Part shown: one piece after another, positions 11,687 through 23,118 of the stretch
How the letters are laid out: each line of letters starts with the position of its first letter
Position numbering within the stretch: the first letter of the stretch is position 1
NCBI GenBank assembly: GCA_014904845.1
Contig: MU119223.1
Span: forward strand, 248,001-312,000
DNA length: 64,000 bases
From: Acephala macrosclerotiorum
Taxonomy: Eukaryota > Ascomycota > Leotiomycetes > Helotiales > Mollisiaceae
Direction of reading: 5' to 3'
The notes under the pieces: generated by a model
What the model saw: only the letters and a program-made list of their open reading frames with translations
What the model was told of the DNA's origin: nothing
Database searches by the model: none
Translations under genes and position numbers: made by a program

Positions 11687-12358
11687 TCCCAACAAATTAT
11701 GGAAACTCGAAACCCGTATTCAGCTGACCTCGGTGTCATCATGTCCGCCGCATCTGCGACTATTCGAGCTCTTCCTTCACGCACCTGGTGCTCTCACATC
11801 AACCTTCTCCTTCCGATTCTGTAAGATACCCAAAATGTAAGATACTAGAAAAAGCATACGATGGCGTTGGGCTGTACTTAGCAATTGCATAGCATGGTAG
11901 TGCAGGGCGCTGAGAACGGGCCAAGTTTATGGTCATAATTTGAAAAAGGGCATTGAGCCAAAGCTGTACATAAAGGTCATGTACAAATATAATTGATCAG
12001 CATTGCGCAAGACTTGAGAGAGTTGTGCCTTGGGACCTAAACATGATCGTGATTTGATACTTGCATCTCTCTCTCCTTCAAAAGTACGTATATATAACAA
12101 CATTCCGGAGACTCGAGACTTCAGTAAGTCGCACAATTATTCCATTGGATTCATAAAGCAGACCAGGGTTCCCCACGGTTTCAATTGAGGCTATCTCCAA
12201 AAGCCATGCTGTGGACCCTGAATATCCATGTCCAGAAATAGTACGATCTGCCCCGTGTCTAAGCGAGTGCATGGATCTTCTCTTCCGAACAAGACCACAT
12301 CTAAGCTTTCCACCTCGACCATTCCATTCCACACCGCTATGCTTCCGCAATAACTTCA
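11687..12358. other. Intergenic region
   Basis: About 0.67 kb holding the protease 3' UTR and the promoter of the transporter. I see no gene or RNA. Confidence 0.5.
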
Positions 12359-14070
12359 ATGGCCAAGGGCAGAACAACCAACGCCCGCAATGATGGCGAC
12401 GCACCTAACACCCCCGGCAACGAAGAAGACCGTGGTCTCCTCTCGCGCTCCTCCCTCTCTGACGACGACGAAGACGTCGTAATCCACCCCGGCAGCGGCC
12501 AAGCAAGCACAAGCTCTCCCCCCGAACCACGAACCCCACGAACACCCAACAGAGTCCGTTTCGACCTCCCCGAAGCCCTCGAAATTGAAGAAGCTCCTCC
12601 TCCCTACGTCGACTCCCCGCGCTCCGGCAGAAGAGATTCAAGACAACATACCTTGCCCCTCCTCACAGGCATCGAAGCCCCATCCGTCACAGTCGCGAAT
12701 AGTCCGTGGGGAGATGAGGATGTACATGAATGGGCCGAAAGGGAACGGGCGAGGCCTAAGTCGGGGTTGAGGAGTGCGTTTATGAATATGGCGAATTCGA
12801 TTATTGGGGCGGGGATTATTGGGCAGCCTTATGCTTTTAAGCAGGCGGGGTTGTTGACGGGCATAATACTATTGCTTGTTCTTACTGTTACGGTAGATTG
12901 GACGATTCGTCTTATTGTCGTAAACAGCAAGTTGAGTGGGAGGGATAGCTTCCAGGGGACGGTGGAGCATTGTTTTGGGAGGACGGGACTGATTGCTATA
13001 AGCGTTGCACAGTGGGCGTTTGCGTTTGGGGGTATGGTGGCGTTTGGGATTATTGTGGGAGATACGATACCGCATGTTATGTCTGCTGTGTGGCCAGGTC
13101 TAGAGGATATACCGGTGTTGTGGCTTTTGACGAATAGAAGGGCTGTCATTGTGATTTTCATTTTGGGAGTTAGCTATCCGTTGAGCTTGTATAGAGATAT
13201 TGCTAAGGTAAGGATCCTTCATGCTGGTCTGGTGGGGTTCTGTGCTGACTGTAGTAGCTGGCTAAAGCAAGTACGCTGGCATTGATCAGTATGATGATCA
13301 TTCTCTTCACTGTCGTAACACAAGGGTTCTTCGTTGCCAGCGAGGATCGAGGCACTTTCAGTGCCCCTCTCTTGACAATAAACGATGGTGTTTTCCAAGC
13401 CATTGGCGTCATTTCCTTCGGTATGCTCTTTCCTCCTCCATTTCAAGCCATTGTCTAACACCATCCAGCCTTCGTCTGCCACCACAACTCACTCTTAATC
13501 TACGGCTCCCTCCAAACCCCCACCATCGACCGTTTCTCCCGCGTAACCCACTGGAGCACCGGAATCTCCATGCTCGCCTGCCTCCTCATGGCCCTGGCCG
13601 GCTTCCTAACCTTCGGCTCCCTCACCCAGGGCAACGTCCTCAACAACTTCCCCACCGACAACACCATGGTAAACATCGCCCGCCTCTGTTTCGGCCTCAA
13701 CATGCTCACTACCCTCCCCCTTGAAGCTTTCGTCTGCCGCGAAGTAATGTTCAACTACTGGTTTCCCAATGAACCTTTCAACATGAACTTGCATTTGATC
13801 TTCTCTACTTCCTTAGTTGTGAGTGCGATGACGCTTAGTCTTGTAACTTGCGATCTAGGAGCGGTGTTCGAGTTGATTGGTGCGACGAGTGCGTGTGCGT
13901 TGGCTTATATTCTGCCGCCGCTTTGTTATTTGAAACTTAGTACGAGGAGTTGGAAGACGGTTCCGGCTATTACTTGCGTGGTGTTTGGGGTGCTGGTTAT
14001 GGGCATCAGTTTGGTACAGGCGGTGGCGAAAATTATAAGTAATGAGGGTGCGGTTACGCAGTGCAGGTAG
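12359..14070 (+). CDS. Vacuolar-type amino acid transporter (AAAP/AVT, SLC38-like)
   Basis: Multi-pass symporter/exporter of neutral or basic amino acids, most like the yeast AVT group at the vacuole. Three exons: 12359-13207, 13258-13420 and 13469-14070, giving 537 aa. Seen: a disordered, Asp/Glu-rich hydrophilic N-terminus of about 140 residues; the first transmembrane helix with SIIGAGIIGQPYAFKQAG, the family signature for substrate and Na+/H+ coupling; about ten further hydrophobic segments; SYPLSLYRDI; and AFVCHHNSLLIYGSLQTPT, the conserved CHHNS motif. Frames join cleanly over both introns. The acceptor at 13257 was chosen because the earlier TAG at 13254 would add a stop. The AVT5/6/7 subgroup cannot be separated here, and neither can direction of transport. 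Confidence 0.92.
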
Positions 14071-14284
14071 AATTTGCTGTACGATGCATAGAATGTAGGA
14101 TATGAGAGGTGACTTTGCACTTGTTGACGTTTTTGTTTTGTTTGGCGATTTTGCATACGATTGTACTTGCTCAGCTCCTATGTGCGAAAGTCAGGCATGA
14201 AAGCAGTTGCTATGATACGCCTTCTGAAATGTCCGGCAAGGCCTAGGACATTGTAAGAAGCTTATCACCCCAAATCATTAGCCC

Positions 14285-15109
14285 TCAACCTGCCATGTCG
14301 ATGTCATCATCAGCTGGCTCGACCTTGATCTGAGGGACCTTGATAAGTGTCAATGCACCCTTCGTCTTCTTCTTAACCCAAGTACCATCATTCTCCTTCG
14401 CGCCATCAGACATTCCAACATCAACACCCTCTTCCTGCTTGATGCGAGGCCTAACACCACCTTTTCCGTCAGGGCCCTGGACAAGTCAGCCATTATCCCA
14501 CATTATTTGATTGCTTTTGCTTGTTAAAAGTCCTCAAACCCATAAATTTCAAGATACGTACGTTCAAATGCTTCCAAACCATATGAGGTGTACCCTCCCA
14601 TTTACTGCCCATCTCACATCCATGCTTCCAATTCGCATGTCCCTCCCCATCCCAGCAATGCGCCTCCTCATCGATCTCGAATTCTGCGAATGCGGCTAAG
14701 CGGGCTTTGACGGGGGAAGAACTGGTCCAGGTTTGAAAGTGGTAGAGTTCTTTGGTGGAGGAGGGGCAGTTGACGGTGCTGGTGCAGCCGAGAGAACCGT
14801 GTTTGGAGGTTGTGGAAGGTGTGAGGACGTAGCGGCGGACGATGGAGGGGCAGGGGTTATTATCGAGTTGTTTGTGAGTGTGCTCGATATCTGTCGACGA
14901 GTTAGGACTTTGAAAGCGTGAAAGTACGGAGAACGTGTTGGAAATTGGGGTTGTAGTTGGGGGAGAATGTAGATCGATCTGGTGGTGTGAAGGAAGGTGA
15001 TGCGCAGGTGTTGCGCGTAAGGTAGGTTTGACTTACGCTTTTCGCAGATGTTGTTCCTGATTACCTTGCAGTTGCAAGTAGTGAACGTTTGGGTTGTCTC
15101 GATACACAT
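14285..15109 (-). CDS. Cys-containing fungal protein, paralogue A of a tandem pair (197 aa)
   Basis: Function unknown. Three exons (minus strand): 15037-15109, 14562-14890 and 14285-14476, with GTAAGT and GTACGT donors. Seen: MCIET start with Cys at 2, 12, 14 and 22; then HIEHTHKQLDNNPCP; a Ser/Thr/Cys segment; a central acidic/aromatic segment with W and C (EEAHCWDGEGHANWKHGCEM); and a charged tail with two IKxEP/IKQEE motifs that could be SUMO-type sites. No signal peptide. It resembles the common fungal proteins that begin MC..(x)n..C..C, which are suspected metal binders. Its partner at 16471-17188 shares the 73-nt first exon, its phase-1 junction and the HI-HT-Q-DN-PCP block, so the two arose by local duplication. 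The start was chosen at the MCIE methionine because the partner begins the same way. Confidence 0.72.
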
Positions 15110-16470
15110 CTTGATTGCTGTCAACGTGTTTGGTGGTTGTTAGGTTGATGTGGGTTGGAGATGGAGGGTTGGATGGCAGGATTGGGATTTTATAGAGGAG
15201 GCTTGCGATTGAGGTTGGTGAAGCGAGATAGTTGCACGCTTGACGATATACTGCTAGGAAGGTACGGAGTCGAGGGGACTTGCCATTTGGGGAAGGAAGC
15301 GAGAAAGCTAGTTCGAGGCCGTGAATAAGACCTTTGAGTTGGAAAGTTGGGTTTCGATGCCGACCGAATTCTGGAAAGTCCGTGACGGCCAGAGGACTTA
15401 TGCGATACAGTAATTCAGTTATCGATGTCGCTGATTCGGCCATATGTACCCACTCTTCCCTGGGAGACTGATGCCTCAAGGCAGGCTGTTCTTGTACTCT
15501 ACGAGTCCAGCCATGAGCTTCCGGATGTCGCAAGCCTCCACCGACCTAAGTCAGAGCAAATTGCCTGACCATGTTCGAGTTTCAAGACTTCTTGTACGAA
15601 TGGAGCGCGGCTTTTTCCTACCACTGTAAGGGAGGTTCACCAAAAGAGTGGATTAGGGAGCAAGCGTAGTGAGTATGATTGCTGAAACTTAAAGAAAAAA
15701 AGTTAACCTTTCTCTAAAAGATTGGAAGGCATCCAGGATTCCAGGGCCATGGTACAAATTCCGTTGGGAGCTCCCACATCAAGAGACTAGATCATGAAGA
15801 AAGTATCGAGCGCAGGCTGATGACAACGACTTGAGACCTAGTAGTCTCTGGATCATTCGAACGTATGTACAAACACTGCACAGCGAGAACAGAGAAGCTT
15901 TCGAGAACTGAATAGGTGAACATGGGATATGGCTACCTTCCACGTCTTGGACCTGCCAAGCGGATCCGTTGCGCTGCGCCTTGACGGACTTTTCATGGGC
16001 AACAAAGTGGGAGAGGCAGAGGTCGAAGCTGTAGAGCGACATACTAGAGGTAACAGATTGCGGTATGGCAATTCCATATATAAAGCTATCCAGTTCCAGT
16101 AATGAATCCGCTGATCGTTGATCAAATCTCTGGGATTTTGCAGCTGTTGATGCTCCTCATTCGAAGACGTCTTTCAAAGAAAGCACCAGCTTAAAAGAAT
16201 GACTGTGTTTCAAGTTGATCGGTCACAGTGTTTGACGTTACCTTTGCCTGAGGAACATATTAGAAGGATGGTTACATCTCAAAGAGGAACAAAAATGAAT
16301 GAGGATATTCAGATAGTTATCAGAGACACTTGGGTACTTCATTCCCAGGGCGATTTTGTCTTGATTTGTAGGTCCAAGTCTAACAGGACGGGTTTCAAGG
16401 CGATGACGCTTGGAGAAGGCCTGAACATGCCGACAAGGAGACCAGAGCTATTCTGATGCAACTCAATATT
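15110..16470. other. Intergenic region between the paralogues
   Basis: 1.36 kb. A 166-codon open stretch at 15033-15533 (-) lies over the presumed promoter of paralogue A and has no domain. A better candidate is the short minus-strand ORF from 16042, listed separately. A + strand stretch at 16199-16456 looks like chance. Confidence 0.4.
15779..16042 (-). CDS. Possible small protein (87 aa), weak
   Basis: ATG at 16042 opens MSLYSFDLCLSHFVAHEKSV. Its first 35 codons have strongly C- or G-ending third positions, unlike nearby non-coding DNA, and a TATA-like TTTATATA lies about 35 bp upstream on the same strand. The second half loses the codon bias, so an intron or truncation may begin near 15945. 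No domain, signal peptide or homologue is known to me. It could be a small gene, a fragment of a third member of the neighbouring pair, or chance. Confidence 0.22.
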   Translation of the reverse strand: MSLYSFDLCLSHFVAHEKSVKAQRNGSAWQVQDVEGSHIPCSPIQFSKASLFSLCSVCTYVRMIQRLLGLKSLSSACARYFLHDLVS

Positions 16471-17188
16471 TCAGCGGATGCCTTCCATCTCATCACCGGT
16501 TTGCAGAATACCCTTGTTGTAGAATCCCGGAACACCCTTCATTTCCTCCTCGAGCTCCTTATCAGCCTTCTCACGCTTGCTACAAAATGTTAGTTGAGTT
16601 TGAAAAGGAAGGGAAAATCATGGAAGAGGAAACATACACCGATCCAGAGTCACTAGCATCCATAACCATGTCCTCATCATCCCTGCTCAGACCTTTGCTA
16701 GGGGATTGTTAGCATGGCTCTGGTGTAGATGTTGTGACATGGCTTACTGCCTCTTGGCTGGATTCTTGACTGGAGATCTATCGGCGTTCTTGTTCTCTCC
16801 AACGGCCTCGGGTTCTTTTCCCTTTCCGGCCTGATAGTTTGGCCAGGATCCAGCAGACTCGTCATACTCAAACTCCCAATGCTCGTTCTTGTCACCTGGC
16901 AGACCTTTAACGTTGCGAATGCAAGGCTGGCGGTAGATTTTGCATTGGCAAATGGAGACGGAGGGGGTGTTCTTGTAATTCATTTCTTCAACACGGAAGA
17001 AGGGGCATGGCTTGTTATCGATCTGAAGGCGAGTATGCCTGATGTCTGTTGAATTCGTGTTAGCAAACCCGAGCCGGATGCGGTCACGCTCAGGAAGGGA
17101 CAAGAGAGAACTTACGAGAGATGCAGACGAGGTGGTGGATCTCTACTGCTCGGCAGTTTTCCCATCTATACTCTGTATCGACACACAT
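16471..17188 (-). CDS. Cys-containing fungal protein, paralogue B of a tandem pair (179 aa)
   Basis: Function unknown. Four exons (minus strand): 17116-17188, 16748-17045, 16638-16697 and 16471-16579. Seen: MCVDTEYRWENCRAVEIHH with Cys at 2, 12 and 22, matching paralogue A positions; then HIRHTRLQIDNKPCP; a Cys cluster (CQCKIYRQPC); a W/Y-rich acidic stretch (HWEFEYDESAGSWPNY); and a Lys/Glu-rich tail with KNPAKRHK, a possible nuclear signal. Beyond about residue 40 the two paralogues are scarcely alignable, so the duplication is old or the tails evolve fast. Exon 1 is exactly 73 nt in both, with GTAAGT. No signal peptide, which argues against a classical secreted effector. Confidence 0.72.
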
Positions 17189-18769
17189 CTTGGCTTGAGA
17201 TGTTTGCGGAAGTGTTGATTGGAAGGTGGAGAGTCGAGAAGATCGAAGCGTGTTATTTGAAAAGGTCGAGATGCGAATTGACGGAAGCCGCTAGTCGGAA
17301 GCGGAGGACGGTGTTTATTGATCCGTTCGTCTTTGAAGAGTGAATAGAATAATGCCATAGGCAATGAGCGCATCTGGCTTAGGCTTGGAATGCGTCATGG
17401 TAATGTTATGGTTTGAAAGTTCCCGCCTTGGCAATGTACAAGACTATGGGGCATTTCTCAACTCACTTGGAAAAGGGGTGTGAAAAGGGGCAAAAAAAAT
17501 CCAGAGAACGTGTGCTGCCTGCATAAGCTTACTTCTCTCTTCCCTTTACACAATCCTTTGAACGTCCCTATGCTCTGTTAGCATCCACTACTGTACAGTC
17601 CCTAAGTCTTACTCTGTGAATACTAGTCAGCTTTCGTCTTGCTAGAATTTAGAAACGGCGCAAAGGTAGAGGGGTTTTCTCTCATTATCATGGCAAAAGG
17701 TTGTTATTTAGTTCACAAACATGTTCTGGCACGCGTGCGAGTGGATAGAAACAGGGTGAGCGACATTGGAAAGCCAAAGTATCACAAAGTCAGGTCTATT
17801 CATCATATTGACATGCTCCTCAGCCGTCAGGTTCTCAAGTCAAAGTACTAGAAGTTCAGATACAATCTTCAAAATGGGTTGACATGCTTCTCGGGAATCA
17901 TGTTCTGAAGTCTCGCTGAATGTCCCTGACTTTATGGTACTTTGGCATCTCTTCTGAACTCGCGAGGCTGACCCCTTTTCGCCTCGCTTAGACCTCGCCA
18001 AAAAGAAGAGCGATGTGGTGATACGGGGCAAATCGCGACAAAAGAACGCTTTACGATGGAAGCGAAGGGCAAAAAAAATCATTAGGCGCTTTAAGAAAAA
18101 GGTGACTTGAACCCTGGGCGTAGAAAAATTCAGCAAAAACATAGAGACCTCGGTGTCGAGGTGGTCTCTATGAAAATCCCTCGGTTGTCGGACTGGGATT
18201 TTTTTTCGTATTGGCGTGTGCTCTCGCTTTTGAGCTCGGGGCAGGCGATTTTCTCTCATCCTCCTCGAAACCGGCCAGTTGACCTGAACCACCAAGCCTG
18301 GTGATCTGCTGCTGGCCGGTTGTTATGCAGATTTGCTTACTTAAATCTATACAGACGTTTGCGGTAGCGTCGGTGGCTAGCTGATTCGGGACCTCGCTTG
18401 AGGTTGTTGACGCCTTGCTTTGGTACACAAGAAACGAGGGCTAGCGATACTCTAGATGTTTCTGAAGGACTTGAAATTACCTGATGAGGAGAGCACTTTA
18501 TCCAAGTTAAAAGCTTTTAATGCACCGCAGGTAATATCTCTCAAAGTTGCTTCAGGGCTAGCCGCCCAGAACCCATCGCATGCGGTTACGATGGAAGAGG
18601 CAGCGACGATGACGATATGAAGCAATCAAATGCAGACGCGATAAGCATGAGGCAAGGAAGGGGCCTAGTGTAACATGGTATACTCACAAGTCTAGTGTCT
18701 ATCTATGCACGCTGAATCTAACTTGAATCCTGTATCCTTTACCCATATGTACAAGTATCTCAATTCCTA
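17189..18769. other. Intergenic region between paralogue B and the ABC1-type kinase
   Basis: 1.6 kb; nothing supported. Short A-runs and mixed short open stretches on both strands, no start context, no tRNA-like cloverleaf that I could see. Confidence 0.5.
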
Positions 18770-20632
18770 TCAACCCACGACATCGTGCCAGCCTCTCTTG
18801 ACCGCCAGCCAGAACTCGAATACCTCCAGCTTGACTTCGACCCTGAAGTAGCCCCACCACGCCCCCAGTAGTCCAACTATGTTCCTCGGCCACAGCAGAC
18901 TGCCTCTCTTCTTCAGCTCCTCGACCTGTTCTTCAAACACAGTTCTCGAGCAATATCTTGCAAGAATCAGGAATGTTCTCACAGGTCCTTGTCTCGTTTG
19001 CAGATTCTCATCAAGACTTCTGGTCAGATCGTTCGTCTTCAGAATCAACAGGATGATCCTGGGTACCTGGCCAAGGAGCTGGACGAGTTGTTGCAACATC
19101 CCTTCTCCCAGCGCTTGATTGATGTTCTTCTTCTCTTCCGTGGACCGAGCCATCGAAACATCTTTCGTTAAGACAGAATAATCTCTGCCTGTGATAGCAG
19201 AGGCGAAAAGTGGAAACTGCTCATCGTTGATGCCGGCTACCTCTTTTGCGTACTTTCGCATCCTTGCTTCATCAGCATCGATGACGGCTAGCCACATCTT
19301 GGCGTAAGACCTTCGAAGATCTAGGGGTATATCTCGATACAAGCCGTGATCATAGAGGATAACATCGAAGTTACAGCCACGTCTCTGATCATTCTTTCGA
19401 ATTGCAATGTTTCCGCCGTGAGGGTCACAATGTAAAGGGGCGTCTGTGCCGAAGATCATTTCGTTGAAAATTCGTGCCAGTGCCGCGGAGACCTCGTCTC
19501 TGTCGATGCCATTTGCATCAAGGAATTCGAGATCATCTGGTCTGTGGCCAGAAACATTTTCCATAACCAAGATCCGTTTCTTGGCCCATATGACATCTGG
19601 AACTACTAGGGGTAGTTCTGGTATATGTGAAAAGTATTCCTTGGCTCGGAGGGCGTTCTGTCCTTCCAATACAAAATTCAATTCCTGAGGTAGGGAATAT
19701 TCCATCTCTTTGGACAACCATTCTAGGTCATACTCTGGAAAGAACCTCTTCAATGTTGAAAATGTGAAGCTTGTCAAAGCCAAATCCAAACCTGCCCATT
19801 CTTCCAGTGCTGGATGTTGCACCTTCACCGCCACCCTCTGCCCTGTTTCCTTCACAGTTGCAAGATGCACCTGCGCCAGTGAAGCAGCACCTATGGGTTC
19901 TGGCTCGAATTCCAAAAAGTAGTCTGATAACTCTTCTCCAGTGTCTTGTTTGAACATGACTTCTATTGACTCGATCGAGGAGACTGGACATCTGTCTTGT
20001 AGGGGTATAAAGGTAGAGGTCCATTCAAGAGGTAGGAGGTAATTCATAGCACTCTGCTTCTATTAGCATGCACTCTTCTTTAACAAGTCGCATCACTCAC
20101 CAGATGTTGCCCTAACTTTATGAAAATCCCACCATTCTTCTCCAGCACCTTCAGCGTCCTTTCCGCACACCTCTTATGACACGCCTTCAATGCTCTATTC
20201 TGCTCCTCCTCATCCTCAATCTTCTCATTCCGATTCAACGTAACTCGATAACTGCCCACAATCAGCCCTGTTCCCCAATCTTCCATTTTCCCCTTTGCAA
20301 GGCACTCACTCATTAATGCTCACAGCCAACGTACTAACCACCCTCCCCGTTCTTTCTGCCGTCTCATACGAATGCCTAATATCATCCGTAAACGCCAACG
20401 TCGACGCTCCGATCCCCGCCCCAGCAGCAGCCATTAACACCCTTCCCTTCCTCTTCGGTCTTGCCTGCCCATAGCTATAATTCCTACTCGCAAATCCCCT
20501 TACTTGTCTGGATGTTCGAGCGGTCTGCGATTGTAATAGACATCTGCTACAAGTCCAATCCCTCGTTCGGGTCGTGGGCCGAGGCCATGATTTTGCAGGG
20601 GCGAAGGCTGTGGTGAGGCTGAAGCCTTTCAT
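18770..20632 (-). CDS. Mitochondrial UbiB/ABC1-family atypical kinase (MCP2/ADCK-like)
   Basis: Atypical protein-kinase-like ATPase of the ABC1/ADCK family in the mitochondrial inner membrane, linked in yeast (Mcp2) to lipid homeostasis. Three exons: 20310-20632, 20101-20251 and 18770-20053, giving 585 aa. Seen: a basic N-terminus with Arg/Ser typical of a presequence; a Gly/Ala membrane segment (VLMAAAGAGIGASTLAF); the KxGQ motif (FIKLGQHLSAMNYLLPLEW); the Ala-rich loop AASLAQVHLA; VAVKVQHP with the invariant Lys; the catalytic HCDPHGGNIAI; and the metal-binding YDHGL. The joins restore INDYRVTLNR and GQHLSAMNYLLP. It shares a 307-bp divergent promoter with the gene at 20940. Subfamily (Mcp2 rather than Coq8) is judged from N-terminal context. 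Confidence 0.9.
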
Positions 20633-20939
20633 TATTTCGTAATCCCAGATCTTTTGCTGGGAGTTCTATGTTGCAATCATCCTTTTATTTATTTGGGAGT
20701 AAGAAAATAATGGTATGAGGGCGCAAAAGAGTGTTCGTTGAGTGCTCCGGACAATTTTCTCGAGAAAATGTCGATCCCAAAATGCGATGATGTCGGTTGG
20801 CCTGCATCATCCTTGCAAGTCGCATGATCCCGAGCGAACTTCAGCCTCGATGAACAGGCCTCTGAAGTTCGAGCTTGAGCTTCCCCTCAATTGTGTTTGT
20901 GTTACAAGATATTATGTAGCAAAGACATTACAACTCAAA
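20633..20939. promoter_or_regulatory. Compact bidirectional promoter
   Basis: 307 bp separate the start codons of the divergent kinase (20632, minus) and small membrane protein (20940, plus). Both products look mitochondrial, so shared regulation is plausible. I could not identify a specific element. Confidence 0.55.
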
Positions 20940-21373
20940 ATGCCTCCCAAATTCAACCTCAATGCGAGGGTACGTCTCGTTGTCTCTGTTCACTTCAAAC
21001 TCTTTACCCCTCTAATCATACACCCAACAAGCTAACAGCTCCCTTAACACAGACAGTAATGGCTCCCATCGCCGCCTTCACCATGGCCACCCTCCTCTTC
21101 GTATACTCAAGGACCTCGATACAAGCCGCGAAACGCAACGCACAAAGACATCGAGAAGCAGATGGTGGACAGATCAATTGGCATAACGAGAGTTTGAGAC
21201 GGCATGGTGTATTGGAGAGTCCAGTGAAAGAGGGGACGGTTGGGGAGTTAGTTACTACGTTACAGGCGGGTAGGGAGGAGAGGAGGAAGGGGAAGGAAGA
21301 GGAGCAGAAGGTGTATGAGAGGACGGAGGCGGAGAAGCTGTTGAGGGAAAGGACCGGGAAGGGGAGGGGTTGA
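20940..21373 (+). CDS. Small single-pass, probably mitochondrial protein (116 aa)
   Basis: Two exons: 20940-20969 (30 nt) and 21053-21373. The join gives MPPKFNLNARTVMAPIAAFT, then a hydrophobic segment (PIAAFTMATLLFVYS, residues about 14-28), then a basic stretch (RTSIQAAKRNAQRHREADGG) and a long Glu/Lys/Arg-rich helix to the end. The alternative acceptor at 21056 would create an immediate TAA, which fixes the junction. This layout (short matrix-side N-terminus, one TM, charged coil) is common in small inner-membrane proteins of fungi. I recognise the type but cannot name a function. Confidence 0.75.
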
Positions 21374-21853
21374 CACGGAATGAAAGGTTAACATGGAAAG
21401 AGAAGAGCTTCTTTGGATTGTTGATATAGCTGGGGAAATCGGATGGCAAAATGCATTGGGTTGGCGTTTGGACAGATTTTCATCATGTCCTTAAGTACCA
21501 GAAGCACCAGTACGTTTATATGGTTGCGGCTGCTCTAAGTTGGGAGATTTTGGAGCTGTTTTAAACCCAGCTTGAAGCTTGGAAGGCAGTTGCCCCACCG
21601 GTATATCTCCATTTCTATGCTACAACATCATCCCTTTCAAACCAAGGCGACGGCGATCAGGTATCTCCCCCATTGCTATTCACGCTGAATATTCCCCTCA
21701 AAAGAACGAGAAAACCCACGTCATAAGACTCGGCCTCGAGTCTAGACTGAACGCCGAAAATCAGATGCAGTTACTGTAACCCCTTGTCCCCTGTTCCCAA
21801 AAAGATTGCTTGGAGATCTATACATTTCATCGACAGTACTTCGCTTCCCCAAA
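21374..21853. other. Convergent intergenic region
   Basis: 480 bp between two convergent stops; 3' UTRs only as far as I can see. Confidence 0.5.
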
Positions 21854-23118
21854 TCATAGAAAAGACGATTTTCGCCTTCCTTCTTCCCTAGACTGATTTA
21901 ATTTCTTCATAACGAACTCGTACGTTAGAATTGTCGTAGTTGCTGCTGGGACTGCACGCATCATGTTGGTGCCCATCCCAGCGTAAAATGCCCTCCAACC
22001 CTCTTCCCTTAATATCGTCTTGAACGTTGTGACGACTCCTCTATATCTTGGTATTGTTGCTTTGCTCTTAGCAATGAGATTGGCTGGGCTGTGAACCTCG
22101 GATCCTTCAATACCACCTCGAAATTGGGCATACTCAGACGTCGAAGATGGCATTGCGGTCCTTTGCTGGGTTTGTAACCTTGTCCTAATTACTTCATGGG
22201 GATATGTCGCAGAGCTGGCCATCACTTTGCTGAGCACACTCGCCGAAAATACTCCGATCCAATGGCTACTATCGTCTCCCGCGCCTTGCTTTCCCATACC
22301 TTGCCCAGTGAACTGCGTCTTTAGGAATTCGTATGTCGGAAACTGTACAGCGACGTGGGTAAGTCCAAGTAGTGCAGGTGTGAGTCCGGAATAGAATGAG
22401 AGAAGCCCCTCAGTTCTGTACATCTTTCTGGCCGCATCGAGTGTGGATTTGTAGTGCCACGGCGGCCTTCCACCAACCATTGTTGACTTCCTGCTGACTT
22501 GTGACATCAATCGTGTCTTGATCACCCAAATTGGATTCGTAATCATGGTCGAGCAGGCTCCTCCTACTATTGAGGACCAGAAATTGACAAGATTCTTGTT
22601 TTCTGCAAAGTGTCAGTGTAGGCTCTACACGAAGTAGTGGGTTATCCAAGCATACCAAATCGTTTTCCAAAAAAGACCTTTGACTTCCCATACACTGTGA
22701 AGTATACAGCCCAGGTAGGTAAGTATCCCAATATAATCGGTCCAAGCCCTCGATACATTCCACGAAGTCCCTCCTCCCGCCATATGATCTTGGCTGTTCC
22801 CACCATGCCCGAATATACTGGATGTGCCAGAGGAGTATTCGACCGCCCTCTGAAGCCTCCCTGTGCCTGTAATTTGGTCTTGATCACATCTAACGGACAA
22901 GTAACGACTCCTGACATGAATCCGGCGGTAGCACCGGCCAACGCTGCGAAACTATCATCCGACCTCCCCCTACACCAATCCTCAAAAGGTGTAATTGGTC
23001 CATTGCTATTCCTGTGGAAGCTCAGCGGGTTCCTCGAAAACGATTGCGTTGAAGTCGGTGAGGAAGCGACGAATTCCTGAGCACCGGGAGAAGATGGCGT
23101 GCTGCGTTCATGCGACAT
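21854..23118 (-). CDS. Mitochondrial carrier family protein (NAD+/pyrimidine-nucleotide/FAD carrier type)
   Basis: Six-helix solute carrier of the inner mitochondrial membrane. Two exons: 22656-23118 and 21854-22602, 403 aa, join at KRFENKNLVNFW. Seen: three carrier repeats with signatures PLDVIKTKLQ, PIWVIKTRLM and PHEVIRTRLQ, and following helices such as GYLPTWAVYFTVYG. The motif GYLPTWAVYFTVYG and the second-repeat tryptophan (PIWVIKTR) match the YIA6/RIM2/FLX1 clade, which moves NAD+, pyrimidine nucleotides or FAD. The length and N-terminal Ser/Pro extension favour a YIA6/NDT-like NAD+ carrier over FLX1, but that is inference. The gene is divergent to QCR7. Confidence 0.9.

Noticed and set aside
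15033..15533. 166-codon open frame on the minus strand upstream of paralogue A
   Set aside because: No ATG at the proper start, no domain, low-quality codon use, and it overlaps the first exon and first intron of paralogue A.
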